A DNA stretch of 13,100 bases from CAZWUZ01 sp964637655 [NCBI: uncultured bacterium]. Lineage in GTDB: Bacteria > DAOPZR01. This document shows, one piece after another, positions 1 to 6,847 of this stretch. Below the pieces are notes generated by a model that saw only the letters and a program-made list of their open reading frames with translations, had not been told where the DNA came from and ran no database searches. Made by a program: the position numbers and the translations under genes. The stretch is from assembly GCA_964637655.1 (NCBI GenBank), contig CAZWUZ010000087.1, positions 1 through 13,100 of the forward strand, in the 5' to 3' direction. Numbering within the stretch: the stretch's first letter is position 1; every line of letters begins with the position of its first letter.

Positions 1-100
1 CTCTCCCGCCGGGAGAGGAAGCCGCGAAGCGGCAGGGCAGACACGGCCGGACGTACCCCCTCACCCGACGCTGCGCGTCGCCCTCTCCCAAAGGAGAGGG
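1..100. repeat. Hairpin-rich intergenic repeat block
   Basis: Four perfect inverted repeats follow one another: 1-17 (7-bp stem, 3-nt loop), 21-33 (5-bp stem, GAA loop), 66-80 (6-bp stem) and 81-100 (8-bp stem CCCTCTCC/GGAGAGGG, CAAA loop). The first and last hairpins share the CTCTCC/GGAGAG stem motif, so the block is itself roughly symmetrical. Blocks of this look are common between genes in many GC-rich bacteria. No ORF with a ribosome site lies here. It sits beyond the terminator of the minus-strand operon and is cut by the left window edge. Confidence 0.6.
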
Positions 101-122
101 GACTGATTGGCTGAATAGTTAC

Positions 123-240
123 GCGGATTCGGAAATTACGCAGTGCGCGACGCCGGTTAGCCGGCAGGGTATTCTGCAGGATGTGGCAGGGCGCGTTAGA
201 GAGCGGATTCAGGAAAAACGCAGTGCGCGACTCCGGTAGC
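123..240. repeat. Tandem pair of about 38-bp imperfect direct repeats
   Basis: Positions 123-161 and 203-240 carry the same unit, beginning GCGGATTC and containing CGCAGTGCGCGAC followed by CCGGT(T)AGC. The copies are exactly 80 bp apart and differ at a few positions. A diverged third copy of the core (GTGCGCGACTGCGGTTG) lies at 5473-5489, again just left of a minus-oriented terminator-like hairpin. No coding function is seen in 101-276. Confidence 0.6.
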
Positions 241-276
241 GGACGAGGGAACAGGAAAACGTCAGGAGGAGCGCGT

Positions 277-311
277 AAAAAGAGCGTGCCGCCCGTGATG
301 GGGCGGCACGC
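277..311 (-). terminator. Rho-independent terminator of the minus-strand operon
   Basis: A perfect 11-bp stem (284-294 with 301-311, GCGTGCCGCCC/GGGCGGCACGC) with a 6-nt loop is followed, reading the minus strand, by TCTTTTT (281-277 all T). It begins 15 nt after the stop codon of the last gene at 326. It is the clearest intrinsic terminator in the window and fixes the 3' end of the four-gene unit. Confidence 0.88.
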
Positions 312-325
312 CGGGGAATACCGAC

Positions 326-757
326 TCAGTTGAAGAGGTAGCCGCTGCCGTCGCACTCCGGTTCGAGTGAAAGCTGTTGCATCGCACCGCCGCCACCCTG
401 ACGCATGCCGCGCGGTCCCTCATCACGGTCATTGCCGCGTTGCCAGTCGTTGCGTTCGCCGCGGAACTGCTGCATGCCGCCGCCGTCGCGCCGACCGCGC
501 CGCATCTCGCGCACATCGCCGCGCTCGTCATCACGTTCGCGCCGGTCACCACGCATCCCCTCGCGCCGGTCGTCGCCGCGCTGCCCCATCATGTCACAAC
601 CGGGCATGCCGCGCTCGCCTGCCTGGTATTGCATGCCGCGCGCTTTGCCGCTGATGAAAGCCGCTTTGACTGTCGCCATGCTGCTGATGATGCTGGCCAG
701 AATGATGCACAGGCCAAGCGTCAGTGCCGCGAAAAAGAGTCCTTTGTTGGTCACCAT
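326..757 (-). CDS. Small membrane protein, Arg/Gly/Asp-rich tail, C-terminal GYLFN (paralog A)
   Basis: This 143-residue protein belongs to no family I recognise. A hydrophobic segment covers residues about 7-30. The rest, about 31-135, is a low-complexity tail rich in Arg, Gly, Asp, Met and Gln, likely disordered. It ends in GSGYLFN. The start has AGGAG seven bases upstream. It is paralogous to the next gene upstream (791-1180): both have NK, then LGLC in the membrane segment, a downstream GK and Met, a polar RG-rich tail and the same last five residues. A 17-nt stretch at the two 3' ends (329-345 and 794-810) is identical. It is the last gene of the unit, 33 nt after its paralog. The real-gene call rests on the good ribosome site, the paralogy and the terminator; GC-rich low-complexity coding is otherwise prone to false ORFs. 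Confidence 0.75.
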   Translation of the reverse strand: MVTNKGLFFAALTLGLCIILASIISSMATVKAAFISGKARGMQYQAGERGMPGCDMMGQRGDDRREGMRGDRRERDDERGDVREMRRGRRDGGGMQQFRGERNDWQRGNDRDEGPRGMRQGGGGAMQQLSLEPECDGSGYLFN

Positions 758-790
758 GGTTCGTCTCCTGGTCCGGGTCTCTCCCGGAAG

Positions 791-1180
791 TTAGTTGAAG
801 AGGTAGCCGCGTCCGTCATTGCGCCCGCGCTGCGGGGTTGCTTGCGGGCGTGCCTGCCGGTTAGTGCGGCTGTAGCCGTCGCGCCCGCTGCGCTGACCGC
901 GCTGCTGCATGAAATCCTGCCCGCGATTACCGCGCTGCTCGCGGTAGTCCGCCCGCTGCCACGGGGCGCTGCCGCCGCCGCCATGCCCGCGGTTCTGCTG
1001 CCAGCCGCGCATATCGCGCCCCTGCTTGCCGGCGCTGCCCGCCTTGCGGATCGAGCAGGAAACCATCGCTGCCGAGAGCAGCAGGCACAAGCCAAGTATC
1101 CCTGCTGCCGTCAGGATGGTCTTGTTGAGTGTCCACCAGCCTTTTGGTGTTGCTGTTCCGGTGTTCGTTTCTTCTGTCAT
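791..1180 (-). CDS. Small membrane protein, Arg/Gly/Gln-rich tail, C-terminal GYLFN (paralog B)
   Basis: This 129-residue protein of unknown function has a polar N-terminus of about 18 residues (Thr-rich, with WW at 15-16), then one membrane segment at about 21-41. The remainder is a Gly/Arg/Gln-rich low-complexity tail ending GRGYLFN. The Cys at the end of the membrane segment (MVSC) resembles a lipobox, but Met at -3 and the long N-terminal region make lipidation doubtful. GGAG lies seven bases before the ATG. It starts 31 nt after the MFS transporter gene and precedes its paralog, so it is probably co-transcribed with both. The basic tail suggests, by the positive-inside rule, a cytoplasmic C-terminus; this is inference. 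Confidence 0.75.
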   Translation of the reverse strand: MTEETNTGTATPKGWWTLNKTILTAAGILGLCLLLSAAMVSCSIRKAGSAGKQGRDMRGWQQNRGHGGGGSAPWQRADYREQRGNRGQDFMQQRGQRSGRDGYSRTNRQARPQATPQRGRNDGRGYLFN

Positions 1181-1211
1181 GTTCGTACTCCTTTCCCGTT
1201 GTCTGCCTGCA

Positions 1212-2420
1212 TCATACCACGGGTGCGATTAGGGTATCATTAGAGGGTTTTTCCGGCAGGCGCAGGTAGAGCGCACCGAGCACAATGAGCAGCGACCCGA
1301 GCAGGAATACCGGCTGCATGCCGATCCGCTCCGCGAGCAGTACCCCCAGCACCGGCACGATCAGTCCGCGCAGCCCCAACAGCGTATACTGCAGTCCGAT
1401 AACACCTTGTATATGCCTGCCGGTGCTGCGGTACAGGTAGTTCTGCCAGGCGAGGTCCCAGGAAAACTGGGTGACGCCGGTAATGACGGTGGCGATGATA
1501 ACCGGCCAGATACCGCCGGCGATACAGTAGAGCAGCCCGGCAAAGGGGACGGTCAGCATGATGCGCTGCAGCGTACGCCGCGGCCCGAGCCGGTCGATTT
1601 CCCGCCCCCAGAAACAGAATGTGAGCGCATTGCCCAGGCCCATGAGTGCGACCAGCAGCCCGATGGCGGCATTGCTCAGGTGCAGTTCGCGCACCTGAAA
1701 GATCGGGAAGAGCGGCAGCACGAGCAGGTTGCCGGTCCCCGCGACCATCTGCGCGACGGTGAACTGCACCAGCGGCGGGCGGCGGCGGATAAACCGCCAG
1801 GAGCGGAGGAGGGGCATCGGGCGCAGCCGTCCGCCGCCGTGCGGGACACGGATGTGCGAAAAGTAATGCGTGGCAATAATCCCGGCGAGCGCCCCGGCGG
1901 GGAAGAGAAACCGGTAACTGTCCGCCCCGAGCCGGTCGAGCAGCACGCCGCCCAGCGCCGCCGACAGCATGATCGACGTGGTGGAAAAGGTGCGCACATT
2001 TCCCATCGCCCGCCCGCGGTACGATTCGGGGTAGACGCGCTGCACGATGACGCTGTAGGCGGGCATCGCCCATGCTTCGAGCAGCCAGACGCCAAGACAG
2101 ACAGTGAGGAAGAACCACGGGTGGCCCGGAGCGAAGAACATCAGTGCCGGGAGCGTGCGCGCGAGCGTCCAGCCGCGGATGCAGGCGGGAACACAACGCG
2201 GGGCGAGCGGGTGCGCGGCGAACCACGAGGTGCCGAGGTAGCCGAGGTACGGGGCTGCCGCGACGAGGCCGATGGCGAGCGGCGACAGGTCGAGGCGCAC
2301 GGCGACGACGGGAAAATATGAGAGGACAAACCCGTAGTACATCCCCCAGAAGAGGGCGGCGCGCGTGTCCCACCAGTAGGCGGGACGCATCATGAGCGGG
2401 AAGGAGCGGGTGAAGAACAT
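1212..2420 (-). CDS. Major facilitator superfamily transporter
   Basis: A 402-residue polytopic protein of normal MFS length with about twelve hydrophobic segments in two halves. Residues 271-282 (WGREIDRLGPRR) match MFS motif A of the second half, the loop between helices 8 and 9. A central polar stretch at about 188-215 (rich in Arg and Pro) is the usual inter-half loop. Residues 134-143 (YRGRAMGNVR) fit the loop after helix 4. The substrate cannot be read from the sequence. The ATG at 2420 has no strong ribosome site; the Met pair at residues 10-11 is an alternative start. It begins 40 nt after the kinase gene, and a G/C hairpin fills that gap, so coupling to the kinase transcript is likely but could be attenuated. 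Confidence 0.85.
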   Translation of the reverse strand: MFFTRSFPLMMRPAYWWDTRAALFWGMYYGFVLSYFPVVAVRLDLSPLAIGLVAAAPYLGYLGTSWFAAHPLAPRCVPACIRGWTLARTLPALMFFAPGHPWFFLTVCLGVWLLEAWAMPAYSVIVQRVYPESYRGRAMGNVRTFSTTSIMLSAALGGVLLDRLGADSYRFLFPAGALAGIIATHYFSHIRVPHGGGRLRPMPLLRSWRFIRRRPPLVQFTVAQMVAGTGNLLVLPLFPIFQVRELHLSNAAIGLLVALMGLGNALTFCFWGREIDRLGPRRTLQRIMLTVPFAGLLYCIAGGIWPVIIATVITGVTQFSWDLAWQNYLYRSTGRHIQGVIGLQYTLLGLRGLIVPVLGVLLAERIGMQPVFLLGSLLIVLGALYLRLPEKPSNDTLIAPVV

Positions 2421-2460
2421 GGTGGAGGCGGGACGGCGCTACGCCGCCCCGCGCCTCAGC

Positions 2461-4161
2461 TCATTCGTTGTGCGGTATCTCGTAGACACTGCCGCCGATG
2501 AACTCGCGGATGGGCGACGTCGGCGGGATGACCGACAGGTCGGGGAGCGGCGCCACCGTCTCCATCAGCGCGTGCAGGCGCAGGCCGCGCACGTAGGGGT
2601 CGAGCCGCCCCTGCTCGCGCAGCGACTCGACGAACTCGCGCGACGGGAGCATCGACCCCAGCGCGGTCTTGAGCGCCGCCAGTTCGTACGGCAGCCCCGA
2701 GTTGATCACCGCCTCGGTGGTGAAGATGTACGGGATGATGTGCTTGAGTTCCCCCTTGCGCACGTAGGGCCAGTGCGGCAGGGTGTGCTCGGGGTTGTAG
2801 CCGCGATGCGAGTAGTCGCGCAGCATGCGCTTGAGCATGCGGATGTCCGACCAGCGCGTCGGTTCGCCGGTGATGTGACGGATGACGTTCATCGACTCGA
2901 TATAGATGCGGAACTTCTTCTTGACCGGGACCGCCGCGGTCAGCTGCGAGAAGAGGCCGTGCAGGCAGTCGATGAGCAGGATCTCGTCATTCGCCAGCGC
3001 GAAGGGAATGGTCTTGTCGCGCTTCCCCAGCTTGAAGTTGTAATGCGGCATGTCGATCGGTTTGCCCTGCATGAGCAGGTCGAGATGCTCGTTGAGCAGC
3101 GGGATGTCGATCGCCTCGGGCATCTCGAAATCATAGTCGCCGAATTCGTCCTTCGGCTGCTGGTCGAGGTTCTTGAAGTAGTTGTCGATATTGAGGGTTT
3201 TGAGCTTCAGCCCCTCCTTTTCCAGTTCCTGCCCGACGATGACCGTGGTCGTCGTCTTGTTGCTGCAGGAAGGGCCGGCCACGATGATGACGCGCAGTTC
3301 GTGCTTGCGCTCGAGGATGCGCGCCGCCGCCGCCAGCACGCCGTCGCGGTAGCGCCGCTCCGAGGCGTCGATCAGGTCGCCGAGGTTCTTGCCGCGCCGC
3401 CCGAGCACCCAGTCATTGAGCGAAAAGATGCTGTCGCACTCGTGCGCGATGTTCCAGGCGATGCACTGCCCGATGACCGCGCGGTGGATGCCGTCGTTGG
3501 TGAACTGCGCCGGGGAGATGTCGCCGCTGCGGATCTTGATCTTCCCCTCGCGGAAGAGCATGTAGGCCTCGGCAATCTCGATCTCGCCGATGTCGCGCAG
3601 CAGCGTCTCCACGGTGTCCTGCACGTCCTCGCGCCCCGGGTACATCAGCTCGTTGCCCGGCTGCGCGGCGACCAGTTCCTCCGTCTTGCGCGCGAGGAAG
3701 ACGCTGATGTCGGTGGCCAGGTCGGGGGTGTAGGCCGGCTGCTGCCCGTCGGTGTAGCGCGTGTCGATGGTGAAGGTGCGGAACTCGTCGGCGACGAAGT
3801 CCGCCACCGTTGCCGGCGATGTTTTCGCCGTCTTGCCCGCGAGGAACAGCTCGCGCAGGGCGAAGGCGAGCCGCGTCGTCACGCGCGCGTGGTCGAGCCG
3901 CCGCAGCCGCTCCTCGGGCTTGTAGCTGCAGTACATCGTCACGAATTTGTGCTTGAGCGCCTTGGGATCGTAGAAGTCGCGGTAGAGTTTCTCGGCGACC
4001 AGGTCGGCGTACTTGCGCGCGCGCAGTTCGGGCGCGCGGCGGTCGGAACCGTCGACGTCGATGATGGTGTTGGTGATCGAGCGGACGATCTTCTCGCGCT
4101 CGAACTCCACGACCTTGCCCTGCTTGTTGATGATCCTGGTGACGGTGTTCGGGATGCCCAT
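2461..4161 (-). CDS. ATP-cone/P-loop (uridine kinase-phosphoribulokinase type) kinase-like protein
   Basis: A 566-residue protein. Residues 7-60 look like the start of an ATP-cone (INKQGKVVEF, then EREKIVRSI), the nucleotide-sensing domain of ribonucleotide reductases and NrdR. Residues 179-207 (VQDTVETLL, IAEAYMLFREG) look like an ATP-cone end, so the domain is either split by about 115 residues or present twice. Residues 288-500 form a uridine-kinase/PRK-type P-loop domain: Walker A GPSCSNKT at 296-303, LNIDNYF at 323-329, ILLIDCLHGL at 394-403, and the INSGLPYELAALK signature at 486-498. The canonical Walker A Gly is Asn301. Expected role: phosphorylation of a nucleoside or sugar phosphate under ATP/dATP control; the substrate is unknown. 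The ATG at 4161 is chosen because GGAGG lies five bases upstream and the promoter at 4198-4226 excludes the longer reading from 4215. First gene of the unit. Confidence 0.85.
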   Translation of the reverse strand: MGIPNTVTRIINKQGKVVEFEREKIVRSITNTIIDVDGSDRRAPELRARKYADLVAEKLYRDFYDPKALKHKFVTMYCSYKPEERLRRLDHARVTTRLAFALRELFLAGKTAKTSPATVADFVADEFRTFTIDTRYTDGQQPAYTPDLATDISVFLARKTEELVAAQPGNELMYPGREDVQDTVETLLRDIGEIEIAEAYMLFREGKIKIRSGDISPAQFTNDGIHRAVIGQCIAWNIAHECDSIFSLNDWVLGRRGKNLGDLIDASERRYRDGVLAAAARILERKHELRVIIVAGPSCSNKTTTTVIVGQELEKEGLKLKTLNIDNYFKNLDQQPKDEFGDYDFEMPEAIDIPLLNEHLDLLMQGKPIDMPHYNFKLGKRDKTIPFALANDEILLIDCLHGLFSQLTAAVPVKKKFRIYIESMNVIRHITGEPTRWSDIRMLKRMLRDYSHRGYNPEHTLPHWPYVRKGELKHIIPYIFTTEAVINSGLPYELAALKTALGSMLPSREFVESLREQGRLDPYVRGLRLHALMETVAPLPDLSVIPPTSPIREFIGGSVYEIPHNE

Positions 4162-4197
4162 GGCTGCCTCCGTGCTGCGTCGTTTTCCCGCCGCAAC

Positions 4198-4226
4198 AGT
4201 ATACCACAAAAGCACGCCGGAGGCAA
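4198..4226 (-). promoter_or_regulatory. Sigma-70 promoter with extended -10, kinase operon
   Basis: Reading the minus strand, TTGCCT (4226-4221) is followed by a 17-nt spacer and TATACT (4203-4198), preceded by TGG, giving an extended -10. Transcription would start near 4191, about 30 nt before the ATG at 4161. The same arrangement (TTGCCT, TGG-TATGAT) precedes glgB. Confidence 0.7.
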
Positions 4227-4272
4227 CGGGATTTCCCGGGGGCAGCGACGGGAATTACGGATACAAAAACGC

Positions 4273-5196
4273 TCAGGCGGGGGGCGGGGTAAGACCGAAC
4301 GCCAGTGCGGCGGTGTCGTTGCGCAGGATGGCGGTGCCGTCACCGGTGACGACCGGCAGCGTGGCCGGATCGGCGCCGCGCAGCACGGCCATGGCCAGGC
4401 GCGCGGTCGCGGCGCCGAGCGCGTGGTTGTCGGTGGCAACGGTGGCGACCCCGCCGAGCGGCACGTAGGTGCCGTCAGCGGGGTAGAGCGGGAGGCGCAG
4501 GTCCTGACATGAGCGCAGCAGCGCCGGCCAGGCCGCCGCTACGGTGTTATCGAGGGTCATATAGAGCGCGTCCGCCTCGCCGCGGAGCGAGTGTACCGCC
4601 GTCGCGACGGTGGCGCTGTCGTTGACGCTGCGCTCGACCAGCGTGAGGCCCTGCGCGGCACAGACGGCGCGCAGGCGCCCGGTGACGGCGCGTGCCCCGA
4701 TTTCCGCCGGGGTGCTGATGACCGCCAGCCGGGTGAGTGACGGCTGATACTGGCGGATCAGTGCCACCTGCCGCTCGACCGGGGTGCGGTCGCTGGTGCC
4801 GGTCAGGTTTCCCCCGGGTTCCTCCAGCGAACGCACGAGGCCGGCCGCGACGGGGTCACTGACCGCGGCAAAAATCACCGGAATATCTGTCAGCGCGCGC
4901 GCGCAGGCCTGTGCCGCCGGGGTGGCGATGGCAATGACCAGGTCGGGCCGGGTGGTGGCCAGCTGGCCGGCGATGGCTGCGGCGGTGGCGGCTTCGCCCC
5001 GGGCGTTGTGTTCGGTCAGGACCATGGCGAACGAATCGGCGGCGAACTGCGCGAGGATGCCGTCGCGGATGGCGTCGAGCGCGGGATGCGGCACGTACTG
5101 CAGCAGCGCGACGTGCGGCACCTCCGGCGCGGTGGCATCGCCGCAGGCGGATAGCAGGCCGCAGAGCAGGAGCAGAAATGTCAGCAGGCAGCGCAC
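4273..5196 (-). CDS. ABC-type substrate-binding lipoprotein (ABC_sub_bind/TrpX-like family)
   Basis: A 307-residue lipoprotein. Residues 1-18 form a signal peptide with lipobox LSAC and acylated Cys18. The mature part has the layout of the ABC_sub_bind family (PF04392): PDLVIAIATPAAQA, then IPVIFAAVSDPVAAGLV, then GNLTGTSD, then a second Rossmann-like lobe (LYMTLDNTVAAAW, PLYPADGTYV, GGVATVATDN). Such proteins capture small ligands (aromatic amino acids in the TrpX branch) for an ABC importer. No permease or ATPase gene is adjacent, so it is an orphan here. The start is GTG at 5196 with GAGG seven bases upstream; the frame stays open further upstream, but only across the antisense of the tRNA. 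It has its own promoter and ends about 50 nt before the kinase promoter. Confidence 0.85.
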   Translation of the reverse strand: MRCLLTFLLLLCGLLSACGDATAPEVPHVALLQYVPHPALDAIRDGILAQFAADSFAMVLTEHNARGEAATAAAIAGQLATTRPDLVIAIATPAAQACARALTDIPVIFAAVSDPVAAGLVRSLEEPGGNLTGTSDRTPVERQVALIRQYQPSLTRLAVISTPAEIGARAVTGRLRAVCAAQGLTLVERSVNDSATVATAVHSLRGEADALYMTLDNTVAAAWPALLRSCQDLRLPLYPADGTYVPLGGVATVATDNHALGAATARLAMAVLRGADPATLPVVTGDGTAILRNDTAALAFGLTPPPA

Positions 5197-5224
5197 GGTC
5201 TCACCTCGCAGTTGTGATGCTCCG

Positions 5225-5253
5225 ACTCTACGTACTGCCGCGGGATGTGTCAA
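5225..5253 (-). promoter_or_regulatory. Sigma-70 promoter of the binding-lipoprotein gene
   Basis: On the minus strand a perfect TTGACA (5253-5248), a 17-nt spacer and TAGAGT (5230-5225, four of six) precede the GTG start at 5196 by about 30 nt. It is divergent from the tRNA promoter, with no overlap of the core elements. Confidence 0.65.
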
Positions 5254-5270
5254 GGATTCCGGTGCTGCTG

Positions 5271-5299
5271 CTGACGCCTGCGGTCTGGTATGGTATAAA
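5271..5299 (+). promoter_or_regulatory. Extended -10 promoter of the tRNA-Arg gene
   Basis: CTGACG (5271-5276), a 17-nt spacer and TATAAA (5294-5299), preceded by TGG (extended -10). The predicted start, about 5306, falls right at the tRNA 5' end (5308), as expected for a short tRNA leader. Confidence 0.65.
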
Positions 5300-5307
5300 C
5301 AGCGTGC

Positions 5308-5384
5308 GCGCCCGTAGCTCAGCTGGATAGAGTACCTGGCTTCGAACCAGGGGGTCGGGGGTTCGAATCCCTCCGGGCGCACCA
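5308..5384 (+). tRNA. tRNA-Arg (anticodon UCG)
   Basis: A complete cloverleaf: acceptor GCGCCCG (5308-5314) pairs with CGGGCGC (5374-5380), discriminator A at 5381, encoded CCA at 5382-5384. The D-stem is GCTC/GAGT, the anticodon stem CCTGG/CCAGG with loop CTTCGAA, giving anticodon TCG. The T-arm is GGGGG-TTCGAAT-CCCTC. The gene reads CGA codons and, by wobble, other CGN codons. It stands alone with its own promoter; no U-rich terminator follows directly. Confidence 0.96.
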
Positions 5385-5695
5385 GTGTGCAGGGGCGATC
5401 GCGGTTGCGCCTATCTGTCGTGTGAGAAGAAAGCGGGAGCGCCTGGAAAAACTGTTCTGCAGCGGCAACGTGGTGCGCGACTGCGGTTGAGGATTTCGGA
5501 TGGCGAGAGATCGGCAGGAGCGCATACAAAAAGGAAAGCCGGGCGTTTCGGAGCGCCCGGCATCCTTATAAGGGATGGTTAGTCCTCGCTGATGCCCCGG
5601 CACTTGGGAGGGAAGCCGGTGCATCAACTAAGAGATTTATCGGCACTATGCCGGGAAACTTTATTCTTTTTTTGTGCAGTGGCGGAGAATACCCG
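5385..5695 (+). other. 311-nt structured intergenic region between tRNA-Arg and the PLC-like gene
   Basis: No convincing gene. It holds a diverged copy of the GTGCGCGACT repeat (5473-5489), the terminator-like hairpin at 5528-5561, a small hairpin CATCC/GGATG (5561-5577), a longer hairpin at 5591-5625 (GATGC.CCGGC pairing with GCCGG.GCATC, 13-nt purine-rich loop), and a CGGCA/TGCCG hairpin at 5641-5653 followed by a pyrimidine run ending in seven T (5667-5673 region). The last two lie within about 100 nt of the downstream start codon and would form a structured leader if transcribed. No promoter could be placed with confidence. Confidence 0.5.
5528..5561 (-). terminator. Terminator-like hairpin with no obvious upstream gene
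   Basis: An 8-bp stem (5538-5545 GCCGGGCG with 5554-5561 CGCCCGGC) and an 8-nt loop are followed on the minus strand by TTTCCTTTTT (5537-5528). Polarity is minus, yet no minus-strand gene lies to its right. It may stop antisense transcription coming from the downstream operon, end an unseen small RNA, or be a relic. Confidence 0.5.
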
Positions 5696-6847
5696 ATGAC
5701 CAGGAATATCGGTATACTTATCGTGCTGCTGGTGCTCGGGATGCAGTCCGCGGCACTGGCCTGGGGCAAAGACGGGCATCAGTGGATTGTGCGCGAAGCG
5801 GTCGGACTGATGCCCGACACCTACGCGGCGACCATGCGCGAATACTACCTGCGCTATATCTACCGCCGGGTGATGGCGCCCGACCAGCGCAAGTCGCAGG
5901 ACGAGACGGAAGCCCCGAAGCACTTCCTCGATGTCGAGGATTACGCGGCGGCGGGACTTTCCGCCGCCGCCATGCCGTGGGACATGGCGCGCGCGCTCAA
6001 GGCGGTCGGGCCACGCCGCTTCCGCGAGTACGGACAGGGTCCGTGGGCGGTACGCGACACCTACGAACAGCTGGTGGCGGCGCTGCGCGCACGCGACTGG
6101 GCGACCGCACGGCGGATGTTCGCCGATATCTCCCACTACGTGGGTGACCTCGCGCAGCCGCTGCACGCCACGCGCAACTACGACGGGCAGGTGACCGGCA
6201 ACCGCGGGGTGCATGCGCGTTTCGAGATGGACCTGCTGCAGCGCTGCCTCAGCGAGGTGCCGAAGGCAACGGGCGAAGTGCCGGCGTTGGGCGACCCGCT
6301 GGCCGCGGCCTTTGCCCTGGTGCGGGCGAGCAATAGCCGGGTCGATGCGGTGATGGCGGCCGACCGCAAGGCCGCCTGGGACCCCGCCCTCTATGACAAT
6401 ACCTACTACCGCGCCTTCCAGGCGGAGATCATGCCGGTCATGGTCGCCTCGCTGCATGACGGCGCGCGCGCGCTGGCGGCCTATTATCTCGCCGCGCTGA
6501 TCGCGGCGGAGCAGGGCGGGGTGGTGACCGACAGCACGGCGCTGGCGGGAGCGGAGGCCGAGCCCGAAGTGAATTTTGTCGCGCGTGACGCGGAAATGGA
6601 TCGCGGCTGGCGCCGTCGTGACAGAAATGAACGCGAGGCGGAACCGCGCCCGCTCACGGAGGCGCAACAGAGCCGCCGCTTCTGGCTGATTCTCGCCGGC
6701 GTGCTGATGGGGGGCGGTGGACTGGCGGTCTACCTGCGCTTCGGGCGCCGGCTCTTCCCGCCGCCGCCGCCGGTACAGGAAGAGCTCTTCAGCGAGTCGG
6801 CCCCGCCCGGCGAATCGGCACCCGGTGACCATGCGCGCCTGCTGTAG
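5696..6847 (+). CDS. Zinc-dependent phospholipase C / S1-P1 nuclease family hydrolase, membrane-anchored
   Basis: A 383-residue exported protein. Signal peptide 1-22 ends ALA, so the mature chain begins WGKDGH. In this superfamily the mature N-terminal Trp itself binds zinc. Other ligands are in order: Trp23, His28, Asp63, His76, His147 and Asp151 (HYVGD), His157 (QPLH), His173 and Glu177 (HARFE). The final HxxxE is as in bacterial phospholipase C; S1/P1 nucleases have HxxxD. It should therefore cleave phosphodiester bonds outside the cytoplasm, with lipid or nucleotide as substrate. A second hydrophobic segment at about 329-348 and a Pro-rich tail form an unusual C-terminal anchor. The ATG at 5696 follows GGAG by eight bases; the upstream in-frame ATG at 5648 would bury the signal peptide. 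It overlaps the next gene by 17 nt. Confidence 0.85.
   Translation: MTRNIGILIVLLVLGMQSAALAWGKDGHQWIVREAVGLMPDTYAATMREYYLRYIYRRVMAPDQRKSQDETEAPKHFLDVEDYAAAGLSAAAMPWDMARALKAVGPRRFREYGQGPWAVRDTYEQLVAALRARDWATARRMFADISHYVGDLAQPLHATRNYDGQVTGNRGVHARFEMDLLQRCLSEVPKATGEVPALGDPLAAAFALVRASNSRVDAVMAADRKAAWDPALYDNTYYRAFQAEIMPVMVASLHDGARALAAYYLAALIAAEQGGVVTDSTALAGAEAEPEVNFVARDAEMDRGWRRRDRNEREAEPRPLTEAQQSRRFWLILAGVLMGGGGLAVYLRFGRRLFPPPPPVQEELFSESAPPGESAPGDHARLL

Noticed and set aside
377-1243. 288-codon plus-strand frame opposite the two small membrane proteins
   Set aside because: It spans both minus genes and the gap between them, has Ala/His/Arg bias and no start signal, whereas both minus genes have good ribosome sites and a terminator.
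1407-2321. 304-codon plus-strand frame opposite the MFS gene
   Set aside because: Hydrophilic, low-complexity shadow of a membrane protein gene; no ribosome site.
2392-4512. 706-codon open frame on the plus strand across the kinase gene
   Set aside because: It is antisense to the kinase, has a shadow-type composition without domains or a ribosome site, and runs through the kinase promoter.
5197-5529. N-terminal extension of the binding lipoprotein through the tRNA
   Set aside because: The peptide RPEGFEPPTPWFEARYSIQ is the well-known false translation of the antisense strand of tRNA genes; the GTG at 5196 restores a proper signal peptide and has a ribosome site.
5602-5625. Possible cobalamin riboswitch (GGGAAGCCGGTG)
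   Set aside because: It matches the conserved GGGAAnnnGGTG stretch, but the following conserved CCnnnnCtG and CCGC-ACtGT parts are missing and the GCCGG is used in a simple hairpin.
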